From Apodemus sylvaticus (taxonomy: Eukaryota > Chordata > Mammalia > Rodentia > Muridae), in assembly GCF_947179515.1 (NCBI RefSeq), contig NC_067477.1, forward strand, positions 124,575,796-124,639,795: DNA of 64,000 bases, given 5' to 3'. How positions within the stretch are numbered: position 1 is the stretch's first letter; every line of letters starts with the position of its first letter. The position numbers and the translations under genes are program-made. This document shows, in pieces, positions 19,745-30,502 of the stretch. The notes beneath the pieces are model-generated. The model was not told the origin of the DNA. It searched no databases and was given only the letters and a program-made list of their open reading frames with translations.

Positions 19745-20462
19745 TGTACTTAAATGTTTTATGGCAGATACTGCTGTATCCCAGCAAGTGCTACAATTCT
19801 CATTTCTCATTTATTATAATTTTCCTGTCCTGATAAGGATATCTTTCCATTACTGTTCAGGGAGATATTTCTAAAATATATTTCAAGCTTAAAACCTTTC
19901 CCAAGCAGTAAGATCTACTGGAAGTGGGGATGACCCACTATGAAGATCACCATCAGGTCACCTGAACAACAGAATTGCACCAGTGTCAAGCTTCATTAAT
20001 ACATACAATAATAATTGCTTGAATAAGTTAGTATATACATGGATATAGTTATGATATATATAATATATAATATATAAATATGATAATGATATTAAATGTA
20101 TATAAGAATAGATATAGTTAGTATATAATTTGGATAGTACTGGTTAGATGAAATAAAAAACAAAAAAGAAATCATACATTAAACTAGTTAGAGGCAGTTA
20201 AACAAATAATTTAGGGGAAAAACCAGGCTCATAGACGGCATAATTAGGCAAAGATACATGTGTACATTGGTAAATCTGGGCAAAGAGTATAAAAAATTCT
20301 TGCAACTCTCCAATTAGTTCAAGATCTTTGATATAAATTTTTGAAAAGTTTTCCATGTTTCCTACCATATTTAAGATAAAAGCTGATCTCCTTAAACAGA
20401 CGCCATGGTCTGACTCTTGTACATGACTCCATTTCTGGTCATCAAATAACAATTAATGTGCA

Positions 20463-20465
<3 letters not shown>
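19745..20465. other. Strn intron 2, no gene
   Basis: AT-rich intron with an (ATAT)-type low-complexity part near 20050-20130. No repeat I can name. Confidence 0.45.

Positions 20466-20470
<5 letters not shown>

Positions 20471-20509
<39 letters not shown>
20471..20509 (+). repeat. (CA)n microsatellite
   Basis: An uninterrupted dinucleotide array of about 39 bp. A shorter CA-rich patch lies near 20690-20710. Confidence 0.95.
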
Positions 20510-20512
<3 letters not shown>

Positions 20513-20879
20513 TTGGTTGTAAGGTGTTCTCTCTGCTTTCCACGTGTGCCTGGCTGGTGAGGGATCTTATCCACACAATGCTGCGTGAGCCACCTGCAGA
20601 GGAAGACAGCTGCTTCCTTCCTTTCGGCCTCCCTATATACCATGTATGCATTCTACCACCGCACCTCAGTGTACTTTGTAGTTTATATGCACACACGGAC
20701 ACACACACATTTCTGTTTACTTCAGTTTTGGTATGTTTCAGTTCTACTGCCTTTTAGGTAACAAAACGGTGTTATGGTATTAGGGTAAATGGTAAAGAGG
20801 GCAGGCTTTTGATTCACTCTGGAGAGATCTGACCCGTAATTCTATAGCAATTACTTAGTTTTAAGCCTCTAGGTCTGGA

Positions 20880-21515
20880 CACTGTGCTGATTGGCTTTGT
20901 TAACTTGACACAACTCCAGTTATTAGGGAAGAAGAATCCACAACTAAGGTATTGCCTCCATCAGACTGGGCTATGGGCCTGTCTGTGGACATTTTCTTGT
21001 TGGAAGGTAAGTGCTGGAGGCTCAGCCCACTGTGCACACTGCTGCTTCTGGGCAGATGGTCCTGAGTTGACTAGGAAAACAAGTGAGGATGCTAGAAAGA
21101 TGGCTCAGTTAAGAATGCCCGCTGCTCTCCCAGAGGCCCAGGGTGCAGTTCCTAGCACCACATGGAAATTCACAACTGTCTGTAACTCCAATCCCAGGGA
21201 ACCCAAAATCCTCTCCTGGCCTCTACAGACACTTGGCACACATGTGATACACAAACACTCATGCATGAAAAATAACCATAAACATAAAAATAATATTGTT
21301 TAAAAGATAAAGAAGAAAAATCAAGCAAATGGAACAAGCCAGTAAGCAGAATTTCTCCATGAATTCCTCCTCTACTTCAGTTCCTACCATGACATCCTTC
21401 CCTGATGTACTTCAGTGGTGGGTTGTGACTTGGGAGTTCTAACATGAAATAAAACCTTCCCTCACCAAGTTAGTCTTGGTAGTACACTACAGAGAGTAGT
21501 ATAAGGCATACACGG
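20880..21515 (+). repeat. Mid-repetitive rodent element, copy B, split by a B3
   Basis: The left part 20880-21065 (GATTGGCTTTGTTAACTTGA, CACAACTCCAGTTATTAGGG, TGCCTCCATCAGACTGGGCT, TGGACATTTTCTTGTTGG) and the right part 21300-21515 (AACAAGCCAGTAAGCAGAAT, ACCTTCCCTCACCAAGTTAG) belong to the same family as 1230-1563 and 29098-29491. A B3 SINE at 21070-21295 was inserted between them. Confidence 0.65.
21070..21295 (+). mobile_element. B3-type SINE
   Basis: GATGCTAGAAAGATGGCTCA, GTTAAGAATGCCCGCTGCTC, CACATGGAAATTCACAACTG, CTCTCCTGGCCTCTACAGAC and a tail of AACCATAAACATAAAAATAA. Confidence 0.85.
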
Positions 21516-22258
21516 TAGCTACTCACAACAGGACTTCTGTCACTGTCCATATCTCCCCACTTCTAGGAAAGCCAGTGAAGTGAAGACAGTCTGGGGTCTT
21601 AAGACACTTGCACATTACCTATTTTTAAGCTTTTTTTCTTTCCGTCTCCCTAATGTTGCTTTCACTCAACTTCTTAAGGCATGGGAAAATCCATTTATTT
21701 TTTTCATCAGCGAGAGAAATCTCTTGTGTATCAATTCCTCAACATTTAAAATTATTTTGTTATGTTATTTTAATGGTGGTTTTACAAACAGTCCATTTGC
21801 CAACTTCAAAAATGGAAGAAAAGCAAGTGACTATCAAAAATAAGGCAAAAATTTACTAAAACAGAGCATTCTAATATCAGGTTATCACATACATGCTCAT
21901 GTACTGAAAATAATGAACTACTTCAGACTGACAAAAAAAAAAAAAATCCAAAAACTAACCATTGAAGAAACTTAATCCACAGGATAATTTTCAAAACCCT
22001 CACATGCGACCTATTTTCCTTTACTTATGACCCAAATGTAACACTACCAAAATAGGAAGACTTTCCCCCTGAGAGGTAAAGATATCTCACAAAGGAAAAC
22101 AAAAATTAAAAACAAAAACAAACCAAAAAAACCTAACCCAGTATATGAAAAGACACTATCAGGGCAATTTTTAAATAAACTATTGCATTATAAAAAAGGG
22201 AGAAACTATAGAATCTTCTTTACAAATTAAAATAATAGAGTATCACTCTATAAACGGT
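21516..22258. other. Strn intron 2, no feature seen
   Basis: AT-rich, unique-looking, with several A-runs. Short open frames here are chance products. Confidence 0.45.
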
Positions 22259-22261
22259 TGA

Positions 22262-22345
22262 GTACTAGGCATACAGCTCAATGGTAAAGTACTTGCACAG
22301 CACGCACATGACCCTGGGTTCAATCCTCAAAACCATGAAAAGAAA
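22262..22345 (+). mobile_element. ID SINE
   Basis: CTAGGCATACAGCTCAATGG, TAAAGTACTTGCACAGCACG, GACCCTGGGTTCAATCCTCA and an A-rich tail. This is the tRNA-Ala-derived ID sequence with A and B boxes visible. Confidence 0.8.
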
Positions 22346-22429
22346 AATAAACTAACAAACAAAAACTATATTTAAAGGAAGAAAACCAAAATAAAAGAAA
22401 CAAACAAAAAACAGACAAGCTGGGTCACC

Positions 22430-22622
22430 CATAAGCCTAGTCCCTGAGAATTAAGAGGCAGGTGACTGCAGAGCTGGAGCTGAGGTTAGGAGGGAGGAGG
22501 GAGTTTGGGGTTAGCCTAGGCTATATGAAACCCAGCCTGGGGTTAGCCTAGGCTGTATAAAACCCAGCCTGAGGTTAGCCTAGGCTGTATGAAACCCAGC
22601 CTCAAAACACACAAACCTAAGT
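22430..22622 (+). repeat. SINE-like remnant with 3 x 32-bp tandem repeat
   Basis: GCCTAGTCCCTGAGAATTAA and AGAGGCAGGTGACTGCAGAG look like a worn B-type body. It is followed by three tandem copies of a 32-bp unit (GGTTAGCCTAGGCTATATGA and on) starting at 22509, 22541 and 22573, ending near 22604, and then an AAAACACACAAACC tail. Confidence 0.6.
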
Positions 22623-22864
22623 AAATAAATAATAAAACATGGAAGGTGGGAAGAGAGGAATAGATGCAGTCTAAGCCGAGGAGGAGCAGAGTGTGAAGAA
22701 AGTGTGTAAGATGTTCTACACCATGTCACCCACCTTACTGAACTGCAGTCATATAAGGACGTCCATTCCATGCTCTGGGTCCAAGAGCACATGGTATTAC
22801 AATATGATTTTAGTTTACAGACGTAAGAGTAACCATGGCGGGACATGGGATTTTAGTGACTTAC

Positions 22865-22968
22865 CTTTCCTGCTTCAGAGCATATTCCAGCATTTTGATC
22901 CTCCTCACAAGGTCTTTCTTCAAATTTTCTTGACCTTTCCTCTCCCCCTGAAGGAAAGCGATCTGAGC
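22865..22968 (-). CDS. Strn: Striatin, coding exon 2 (coiled coil)
   Basis: A 104-nt internal exon. The acceptor is TCCTCCTCAG before 22968 and the donor is GAAAG|GTAAG after 22865. It encodes AQIAFLQGERKGQENLKKDL, then VRRIKMLEYALKQE, plus two bases of an Arg codon (exon ends in phase 2). This is the core of the striatin coiled coil, with heptad-like spacing of I, L, L, V, I, M, L. Family knowledge assigns dimerisation and PP2A A/C binding to this segment. It joins exon 1 in phase 0 and exon 3 by completing AGA (Arg). It sits between a 33.7-kb intron 1 and a 17.5-kb intron 2 and is the only conserved coding block in that span. It is too short and too fragmented by splice sites to show up as an open reading frame by length alone. 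Confidence 0.97.
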
Positions 22969-22969
22969 C

Positions 22970-24790
22970 TGAGGAGGAGAGAAAGGACGATTCAGTTCAG
23001 AACAACGGCATTTTGAAGGAGCTTTGGCGTAGCAGACCATCAGTACAGCAGACCATCAGTACAACTGCTCTCCAAATCTGCCACAATACAACTACCGGGG
23101 GAGTCTTGATTTGAAAACCATGCACAGGAGACTTGCGAGGTCCACTTCAGACGAGGGCCTGACAGTGGTGCCCATCCTCACTAAGGACCCAGGAAACACA
23201 AACAGGGTACAGAGAGGACAAGCAGTGTGTGCAACGTATTAGGTATTTTATACCTCTGAAGAACTTTCATTTTTTGTAAAGAATGAAGATGGAAAAGTAA
23301 ATTCTTCCAAGTTAAGAGTTTCATAATCAAGATTAAGAGAGTTGAACACTCAGCACGGAAGGGAGGAGGGCTTCCTGCTCTCCTTCAGGAAAAGGCAAAG
23401 CGACTGATGGCTGGTGAGGAGGACTATGCTGCCCTTCTTGGGGAGTGCAGAGGGCACTGGCAGGTCCCCTGAGTTTCAGTGGATGGACAGATGTGGGCCT
23501 ATGGCAGCACTACTGGCCTCTGTAAAGTATTTTTTAAAAAGACATGAAGTCGAGAGGAAGGCAGTAGACATGTTGGGGAAGCAGAGGGACCGGAAGCTGA
23601 AGGGAAGGTGTGAGAGATGGACATGACCAAGATGCACACTGCATGTATCTATGAAATTTTAAGTTTCATGACATATCTAAAGTTTACAAGAGAGTCCATG
23701 ACTTAATCCTAGATACCTTACAAACAATAAATAGCTCTCTCTTCTCATTTCCTTTAAGGAAATGTAGTATGTGAGAGGAAATGGAAGGGACATCAGATAC
23801 CACATCCTCAGCATACTGATCGTGCATTCCATCATAAGACAAATGACGAGCAACATGAGCATCAGTGGAGAAGGGCCGGAGAGAGCAGCTTCTCAGGAGC
23901 TAGGTGACTGAAGGCTGAAATAACATCTGTACTGAAAGAACTGCGAGCGTTAGAATGTTAGCTCATCCAAGCAATGTGAAATCGCTATACAGGAAGGAAA
24001 GAGCTCTATACAAGATATGTCTAAGATAGCCACCTATTTACTGTTTGCCCACACTTCTCTCACCCATTTCTGCCATGCCAATCCACAGAGATAGACCGCA
24101 ACATTATTTGCATATGTACACTGCTTTCCATAAAAAAAAAAAAGAATGATTTTAAACATACCTGAAGAACTCTGAGGATTGTCCAACTATGGTTTAATGT
24201 AAACATATGTTTTTTTTAAAGAAATAAACTTAGTTCTATTTAATTTAAATAAGACTCAATTCTATTTATTTAGTATCATAATGAAAATAAAATCCAATTT
24301 GCCACTCTTCTCAGAACCTTAAATTATAAATAGGTAATATGATGTGTTTATTTTCATTTCAAAAGTCTCTTAAATTTTTTATTTTAATTAAAAAGATATT
24401 TTCCTTACTGAAATAATTAGGCTGACAATTCAACTGTATATAGAAAGAGACCTTCACATTTACATAAACAGGGGAAAAGGCACTGAACATCCATATAATC
24501 TGTTCACTTCTCAAGGACCTCAAAATGCTTTAAATGAATATATATGCATATGTATGTGTATCTCTATAGAACATACTATTCTAAAATGACACAAGTAGAA
24601 TAATGGTACATGCACTTCAAGCAATAAAAATGAAAGTTCACTGCAAGAAAGTGTCAGCCCAACCCATCTCACGAAGAAACCAATTGTGCTAACAGAGAAA
24701 TATGTACACTTTAAAAAATTGGTGTTAAAAACAACGAACCAATTCAGTGTAACCAAACTAGGTAATAATACCATAAACTACAAAGTTCAT
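22970..24790. other. Strn intron 1, left part, no gene
   Basis: Intron sequence upstream of exon 2, including its acceptor tract. Mixed AT-rich sequence, with an A12 run near 24130 and an AT-rich stretch at 24200-24560. I recognise no repeat family with confidence. Confidence 0.45.
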
Positions 24791-24792
24791 CC

Positions 24793-24955
24793 TCCCTGGG
24801 TGGTGGTGGCGCACGCCTGTAATCCCAGCACTCTGGGAGGCAGAGGCAGGTGGATTTCTGAGTTCAAGGCCAGCCTGGTCTACAGAGTGAGTTCCAGGAC
24901 AGTCAGGGCTACACAGAGAAACCCTGTCTCGAAAAAACCAAATCCAAAAAACCAA
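24793..24955 (+). mobile_element. B1 SINE
   Basis: Full-length B1: CTGGGTGGTGGTGGCGCACG, CCTGTAATCCCAGCACTCTG, GCCAGCCTGGTCTACAGAGT, CTACACAGAGAAACCCTGTC, with an AACC-type tail to about 24990. Confidence 0.96.
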
Positions 24956-25559
24956 AACCAAACCCAAAACAAAAACAAAAAACAAAGTTCATTCTCTATA
25001 TTCTTTGGCTATCTCTGGATTTCTGACATGTCACTGATCCTGGATGATTCTACAGTTTAACCTATAACATGGTCTATACTGCAGCGAGTCTCCAACCCAC
25101 TGGCAACCTGCATGTCTCCTACAACTTGTTTCTCTGTTCTATCAGTTCAGAAATAGATGGAATAGTGCTTGTTAACTTTAAATTGCTAATGTGGCTGAGG
25201 CAAGAACGAGAGCTGCTGAAAGGCCCTGGGTTGTAGGCAAAAACTGCTAAATTACATCAACTCGAGTAAAGATGTTCTAACGTCAGAATGGAGGTCAGGG
25301 AATATGTTAAACTGGAGAAGGTTTTGTCAACATTTCCACAGGTGGTGGGTTCCATTAAAATTGATAAAGATTGGATCCCAGTAAGAGATGGAAGGCACGA
25401 CTCAGGGAAGAGATGCAGACAGACAGCAACTCAGAAGATGTAGAACGCTGGTGTCCCTCCTCCCCTCTCCCTCCCCCTCCATGGGGCAGCTCCATAAACT
25501 AGCAGAAGGACAGGCCATTCACCAGACTGGCAGACTGAAAATTGTGATGCTGAAATGGA

Positions 25560-26350
25560 CTTGTTGAAGGACAGATGATCAGGACCACACTTAATAGGAC
25601 AAGGATCATCTCCTTAGCAGATATTCCTAAGGACATTTGGACTGTTACATGGATGGGATTAGTGATTGTTTCTGTTGTGATAATTAAACTGGTACAATAA
25701 TTAGCTTAAACCAAAAGGGGAGACATAAAGGAATTTTAATCCATCAACATGGCTGCTCTGGCAAAGGATCACATCCAAAGACCTAGGTCTAAGCAATCTG
25801 GCTGGAATGTAGACACACCACACACCTTTAATCCCTCTGGCCGTAATACAGACACACCCTTAGTAGACAACTTTAAGGTAAAATTAGTTTGTAGAAGGAA
25901 GCAGTCCTGTTTGAAAGTGACATCTAGTTGAGGGACAAAGTGACAAATTAGAGAAACACTTGACAGAATGAGTCAGAGATAGGATATACCCAACTCTGAC
26001 GAGAACAGCAGAGGGAGAGAGTCGGTGTGCAGTCAGTGTAGTGAGTGCAGTGCAGTGCAGAATCAGCTCCATTCTGTCTGCAGTTGCAGCCAAAGAATGA
26101 GGAGCCAGAAGATTACAACAGACTGCCAGAGTTAGTTTGAGGCCAAGCTGAGATATTCAGTGAGAAGTCCAGAGAGCCCAGATTGAAGCAGTCAGCTTGG
26201 AGAGGAATTGATGACAGAACAGCTGAGTTGAACCTGCCAGCCAAAGTTCAGAAAGAACTAGAAAGGGTGAACTTATTCTGCAGTAAGCCTCCAAGATGAC
26301 AATTACACCAGGTGAATAAAAGTTACTTTTACAACTAAGTTATGAGACAT
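25560..26350 (+). mobile_element. ERV remnant: env tail and LTR
   Basis: A short frame at about 25610-25702 encodes a hydrophobic stretch rich in I, V and L that ends IIKLVQ-stop, like the transmembrane tail of a betaretrovirus-type envelope. It is followed by the purine run AAAAGGGGAGA (25717-25727), a plausible polypurine tract. After that comes about 0.6 kb with no coding that reads like an LTR and ends near TGAATAAAAGTTACTTTTAC (AATAAA at 26314). There is no gag or pol. The upstream part 25150-25560 may belong to the same element but is too worn to say. Dead element. Confidence 0.5.
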
Positions 26351-27120
26351 TTTTATAAAGGATGAAGGAGACATTGAGAAAACTCGACCTGAGAGTCCTT
26401 TCACATCAATTTTCTTGTAATCTTCAAAAGTGTTCATTCATAAAGCCACAGAAAAACTGTTTCAGGTGGAAGCACTAAAGAGACCAGAAACCAAATACAA
26501 GGCATGACTGTGAACTGTTATGGATTATGTAGAGACATTAGTGAGACAGATGATAAAATAAGAATGGAGCCTGGAAAGTTCAGTGTTAGCTTTCTGATGT
26601 TGATACTGAGTGTCACACAGGATAACACTGTATGAAGCAAACACCGAGGTATTCAGTTGGAGTCAACGGACCATCAGGTTAGCTGGCAACCAGCCCTTAG
26701 AGTTCAGGAAAAACAACTTCTTTGTATGGTCCTCTCAACTTTTCTTTCAGCTTAAGATTTTTCTTGTTGGCTTTTTAAAGAAAATTTGATACAAAATAAA
26801 AACCTTGAAAATAAAAGATTCCATCTCAATCCAAAAGCCGACAACATATACAGAGAAATCTAAGAGTACTGGAACTAAGGAGCAAAACAAAAACACCCAT
26901 TTCAACAGTATCATTGAACAATGTGCTTAGAGATACTGAGAAAAATGTAAAAACAGAAAGAGAAAATATTTGCAAATCATTTGCACATAATGGCTGAATA
27001 CTATAAAACTCCAAGAAAACAGATATTAAAAACATTTGTGTTGTTTTTTTTTCTTAATTATAAATACTCTCTTAACGGGAAGCACAAAAAATTATATGAA
27101 CTTATAAAAAAATTTTCATT
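26351..27120. other. Strn intron 1, no feature seen
   Basis: AT-rich intron sequence without a recognisable repeat. Confidence 0.4.
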
Positions 27121-27124
27121 TTCT

Positions 27125-27294
27125 TTTTTTTGTTTTGTTTTGTTTTGTTTGTTTTTGTTGTTGAGACAGGGTTTCTCGGTATAGCCCTGGCTGTCCTGGA
27201 ACTCTGTAGACCAGGCTGGCCTCGAACTCAGAAATCCGCCAGCCTCTGCCTCCCAAGTGCTGGAATTAAAGGCATGCGCCACCACCGCCCAGCT
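27125..27294 (-). mobile_element. B1 SINE
   Basis: Complement of B1 with a (TTTTG)n tail at left, then GAGACAGGGTTTCTCGGTAT, CTGTAGACCAGGCTGGCCTC, GCGCCACCACCGCCCAGCT. An internal gap (GGAACT-CTGTAGACC lacks CACT) is visible. Confidence 0.95.
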
Positions 27295-27479
27295 CTTTCA
27301 TGTTCTTAAATAAACTCAGTACTACAAGACTTTATTTCTTCCTAAATTAATATTTTGCAAACCACTAGCAAATTTAATGAAAAATTTAAAGTGCCACACA
27401 TGGGAATTCTAAAGTTCACAATAGAAATAAAAAGTAAGCAAGCAAAATTACTTAAAAGCTCCAAAATGTTTTAAATTTT

Positions 27480-27622
27480 TGTGACTGTTTGAGAGGACAC
27501 TAGATCCCCTGTAAATACAATACAGATAACTGAGTCACTGTGTGAGTGCTGGGAATCAAACCCATGTCCTCTGCAAAAACTAGTAAGTGCTTTTAACTGC
27601 TGAGCCACCCTCCTTCCCCAAA
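27480..27622 (-). mobile_element. B3-type SINE, partial
   Basis: GAATCAAACCCATGTCCTCT and TTTTAACTGCTGAGCCACCC are the complement of the B2/B3 head. Truncated and worn. An ID-like patch (ACACAGCTCAATGGCAGAGC) lies near 27737-27795, and a GTGTACATGTG patch near 27825-27870 may be another SINE end. Confidence 0.55.
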
Positions 27623-28212
27623 TATCTAAATATTTAAAACACATTATAGTTCTATAGTCACTTCAAAAGTCACACCTATACAAGACAACCTAATACAAAC
27701 CCAAATACAGATTATTTAAAACTGAGAAGTGGTCTAAAGGTACACAGCTCAATGGCAGAGCACATGCGAGGCGCAGTCCTTAGAGTCAAAGGGTACTACA
27801 CTGCTTCTTTCTCATTTATATCTATGTGTGTGTACATGTGCTGGTGAGCACTTGTACACGAGTGTGGAGGCCAGTAGATAACACTGGCTAGTGTTCCTAA
27901 GGTACACCCTGAGGCCAGAAAAGACTAATGAATGTCCCCTAATTTTTGTTAAATGGTAATTTAAAAGCTGCTGAAGAACTAGTTTGAAAAATATACTTCC
28001 TGAAAAACATCAAAACAAAACTATGGACAGAACAAATCACAAGAGTTTTTTTTTTTTTTTTTTCCTTCAGACACACACAGAATACCTACAAATCAGGAAA
28101 ACAGCACCAAGAACTGAACAGAAAAGCCAGAGAACATGTAGACAGAAGGAAATCTAAAAAACTCAAATATACTAAGCCGATGTTCAAAACAAACTTATAT
28201 GAAAAATGGCAG

Positions 28213-28395
28213 CACTGGTGAGATGGCTCAGTGGTTAAGTGCACTGGCTGCTCTTCCAGAGGTCCTGAGTTCAATTCCCAGCAACCACATGATGGCTCAC
28301 AACCATTTGTAATGGGATCTGATGCCATCTTCTGGTATGTCTGAAGATAGATAGTGTGTGTGTGTGTGTGTGTGTGTATAAAAGAAAAATGTAAA
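28213..28395 (+). mobile_element. B2 SINE
   Basis: A well preserved B2: TGGTGAGATGGCTCAGTGGT, GCTGCTCTTCCAGAGGTCCT, AGTTCAATTCCCAGCAACCA, CTCACAACCATTTGTAATGG, GATCTGATGCCATCTTCTGG. The end has a (TG)n run at 28350-28376 followed by TATAAAAGAAAAATG. A T-run precedes it at 28030-28050. Confidence 0.93.
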
Positions 28396-28409
28396 AGTAC
28401 CGTACCGTG

Positions 28410-28742
28410 TTTTAGGGTTTCACTGCTGTGAAGAGACACCATGACCATGGTAACTCTTATAAAGGACGACTTTTAATTGGAGCTGGCTTGCAGTTTCAAA
28501 GATTCATTCTACTACCATCAGGATGGGAAGCATGGCAGTGTGCAGTCAGACATAGTACTAGAGAAGGAGCCAAGAGTTCTATATCTTGATCCAAAGGCAG
28601 CCAGGAGGAGGGTCCCTTCCACACAGGACAGAGCTTAAGCATGGGCCCTCAAAGCCCACCCACAGCGATACACTTCCTTTAACAAGGCCACACCTCCTAA
28701 TAGTACATTTCCCATGGGCCAAGTATATTCAAACCACCACAT
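28410..28742 (-). repeat. Mid-repetitive rodent element, family 2 copy B
   Basis: Complement of the family seen at 3041-3402: CACTGCTGTGAAGAGACACC, ATGACCATGGTAACTCTTAT, ACAAGGCCACACCTCCTAAT. It ends TTTCCCATGGGCCAAGTATA and so is more complete at its 5' end than copy A. Confidence 0.75.
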
Positions 28743-28744
28743 AA

Positions 28745-28865
28745 TGACAGCTAGGCACGGTGGCACATGCCTGTCATCCCTGCTCAAAGGAAGGAGGCTA
28801 AGGAAGGAGGATTCAAAGTTGGAGACTAGCCTGAACTAAATAACAAGATACTATCTCAAGTAACT
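28745..28865 (+). mobile_element. Diverged B1-type SINE
   Basis: AGCTAGGCACGGTGGCACAT, GCCTGTCATCCCTGCTC, GGAGGATTCAAAGTTGGAGA, CTATCTCAAG. Divergent middle. Confidence 0.65.
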
Positions 28866-29097
28866 ACATATCAATCAGTTAATTAATATAAAATCCCATT
28901 GCTCTTTTCTCTTTAATGTGACTTAGTCCCTAATCCACCAGATTATATCCGCCTAGATTATACAAATTCAAGATCAGCCTAGGAAAATAACAAGGTCCTA
29001 ACAATAACAACAGTAATAACAACAGTAATAATAAATGGCAGAAAATGGGCATTTATTTCTATAATGTAGGGGTATGAATCAGCTTCACCTCTGTACG

Positions 29098-29491
29098 GGC
29101 TGGTTTTGTGTGTCAACTTGACACAGGCTGGAGTTATCACAGAGAAAGGAGCTTCAGTTGGGGAAGTGCCTCCATGAGATCCAGCTGTGGGGCATTTTCT
29201 CAATTAGTAATCAAGTGGGGAGGGCTCCTTGTGGGTGGTACCACCTTTGGGCTGGTGCTCTTGGGTTCTATAAGAGAGCAGGTTGTGCAAGCCAGGGGAA
29301 ACAAGCCAGTAAGAAACATCCCTCCATGGCCTCTGCATCAGCTCCTGCTTCCTGACCTGTTTGAGTTCCAGTCCTGACTTCCTTTAGTAATGAACTGCAA
29401 TGTGGAAGTGTAAGCTCAATAAACGCTTTGCTCCCCAACTTGCTTCTTGGTCATGATGTTTGTGCAGGAATAGAAACCCTGACTAAGACAC
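29098..29491 (+). repeat. Mid-repetitive rodent element, copy C
   Basis: The best copy in the window: GGGCTGGTTTTGTGTGTCAA, CTTGACACAGGCTGGAGTTA, GAGATCCAGCTGTGGGGCAT, GGGTTCTATAAGAGAGCAGG, AGCTCAATAAACGCTTTGCT, AGAAACCCTGACTAAGACA. It carries an AATAAA signal near its end at about 29418. Its short open frames are not conserved between copies. Confidence 0.8.
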
Positions 29492-30495
29492 CCTCTAATG
29501 GGTGGCATCTATTATTCTGCAAATGCACATATTCTTTAAATCAGACATTTTAGAGTGGTATCTTTCAAGTACATTTGCACTTTGTAAAATGGCAAATTAA
29601 AAAGCAGACAAGACTATATGTACAAGGTATTTTTCCATCAGGTTAAAAAGTATCAGTAGACCCAGAGAAATAGGTGACAGACCTCCGAGGATAGAGATGG
29701 CCCTGTGAGAGTAATGCCGATCTTGTCAGCTTCCTCTGAAAAGGAGTCTTAAAACATATGCTGCTACTTGTGGGACCACTTCCTTTTATGAAAGGCACAC
29801 GCCTAAAACACAACTAGTTTTCTTCTGAAATATAAAATTTAAATTTATTTTTTTAAATATAAAATACAGGCAAGGATTGCCAGCGTCTCACACTGAACTT
29901 GTCTGAGCTGGATTATTTAACTGAAAAGGAGCCAAGTGGGACACAGAAGGAGGAAAGGCTAGAAGAGAAAGGAAGGGGCAAGTGGGGGAGAGAAAACATC
30001 CATCAAGGAATACTCAGTGGCTTTCAGTACAGAGCGCTGTAAATACACTGGCAGAGAATTACATACCAGAGGAAAGGGGAGGAGTGGACTGCAGACATGT
30101 GACTTTTCTTAAAGAAAAAAGGTAAAGTTACTAGTTTGCCTCAAGAACAATTCAAGTATGTAATAACTATAAATGTTTCTCCAGGTATAAGATGATTGAG
30201 ACAGAAGACCAAGAGTTTAAATTACCCTTAAGTTCCCTCTATACCTCTTAAAGGTTGTCCCCTAAGCATGCTGAAATGCTTTTAAAGTATCTTAATTAAA
30301 AGTTATTATAGCCAAACACACTCATCTACCAAATCTAGCTCCCAAGCCACCTATTTGTAGACTGGTTTTGGATGTTATAATCAAAATTCATTTTTAAGAG
30401 AGAAATAAAAAGGTGTACCACGACATTAAGTAGTGTACATTTCAGGGAGCAGCACCCTCACAAATGAACTGAGGGGAGGGAAAGAGAAAACGAAC
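29492..30495. other. Strn intron 1, no feature seen
   Basis: Unique-looking intron with purine-rich patches (29930-30000). No repeat or coding signal that I can support. Confidence 0.4.
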
Positions 30496-30502
30496 ACATC
30501 TC

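Noticed and set aside
22509..22604. Regular repeats as a possible CRISPR array
   Set aside because: Repeats are directly tandem without spacers, and the genome is a mammal.
28213..28395. tRNA-like boxes in B2, B3 and ID elements as tRNA genes
   Set aside because: These are SINEs with tRNA-derived heads; no intact cloverleaf was found.
29108..29377. 89-codon frame in a mid-repetitive element
   Set aside because: The frame is not kept in the other copies (1230-1563, 20880-21515), so it is chance.
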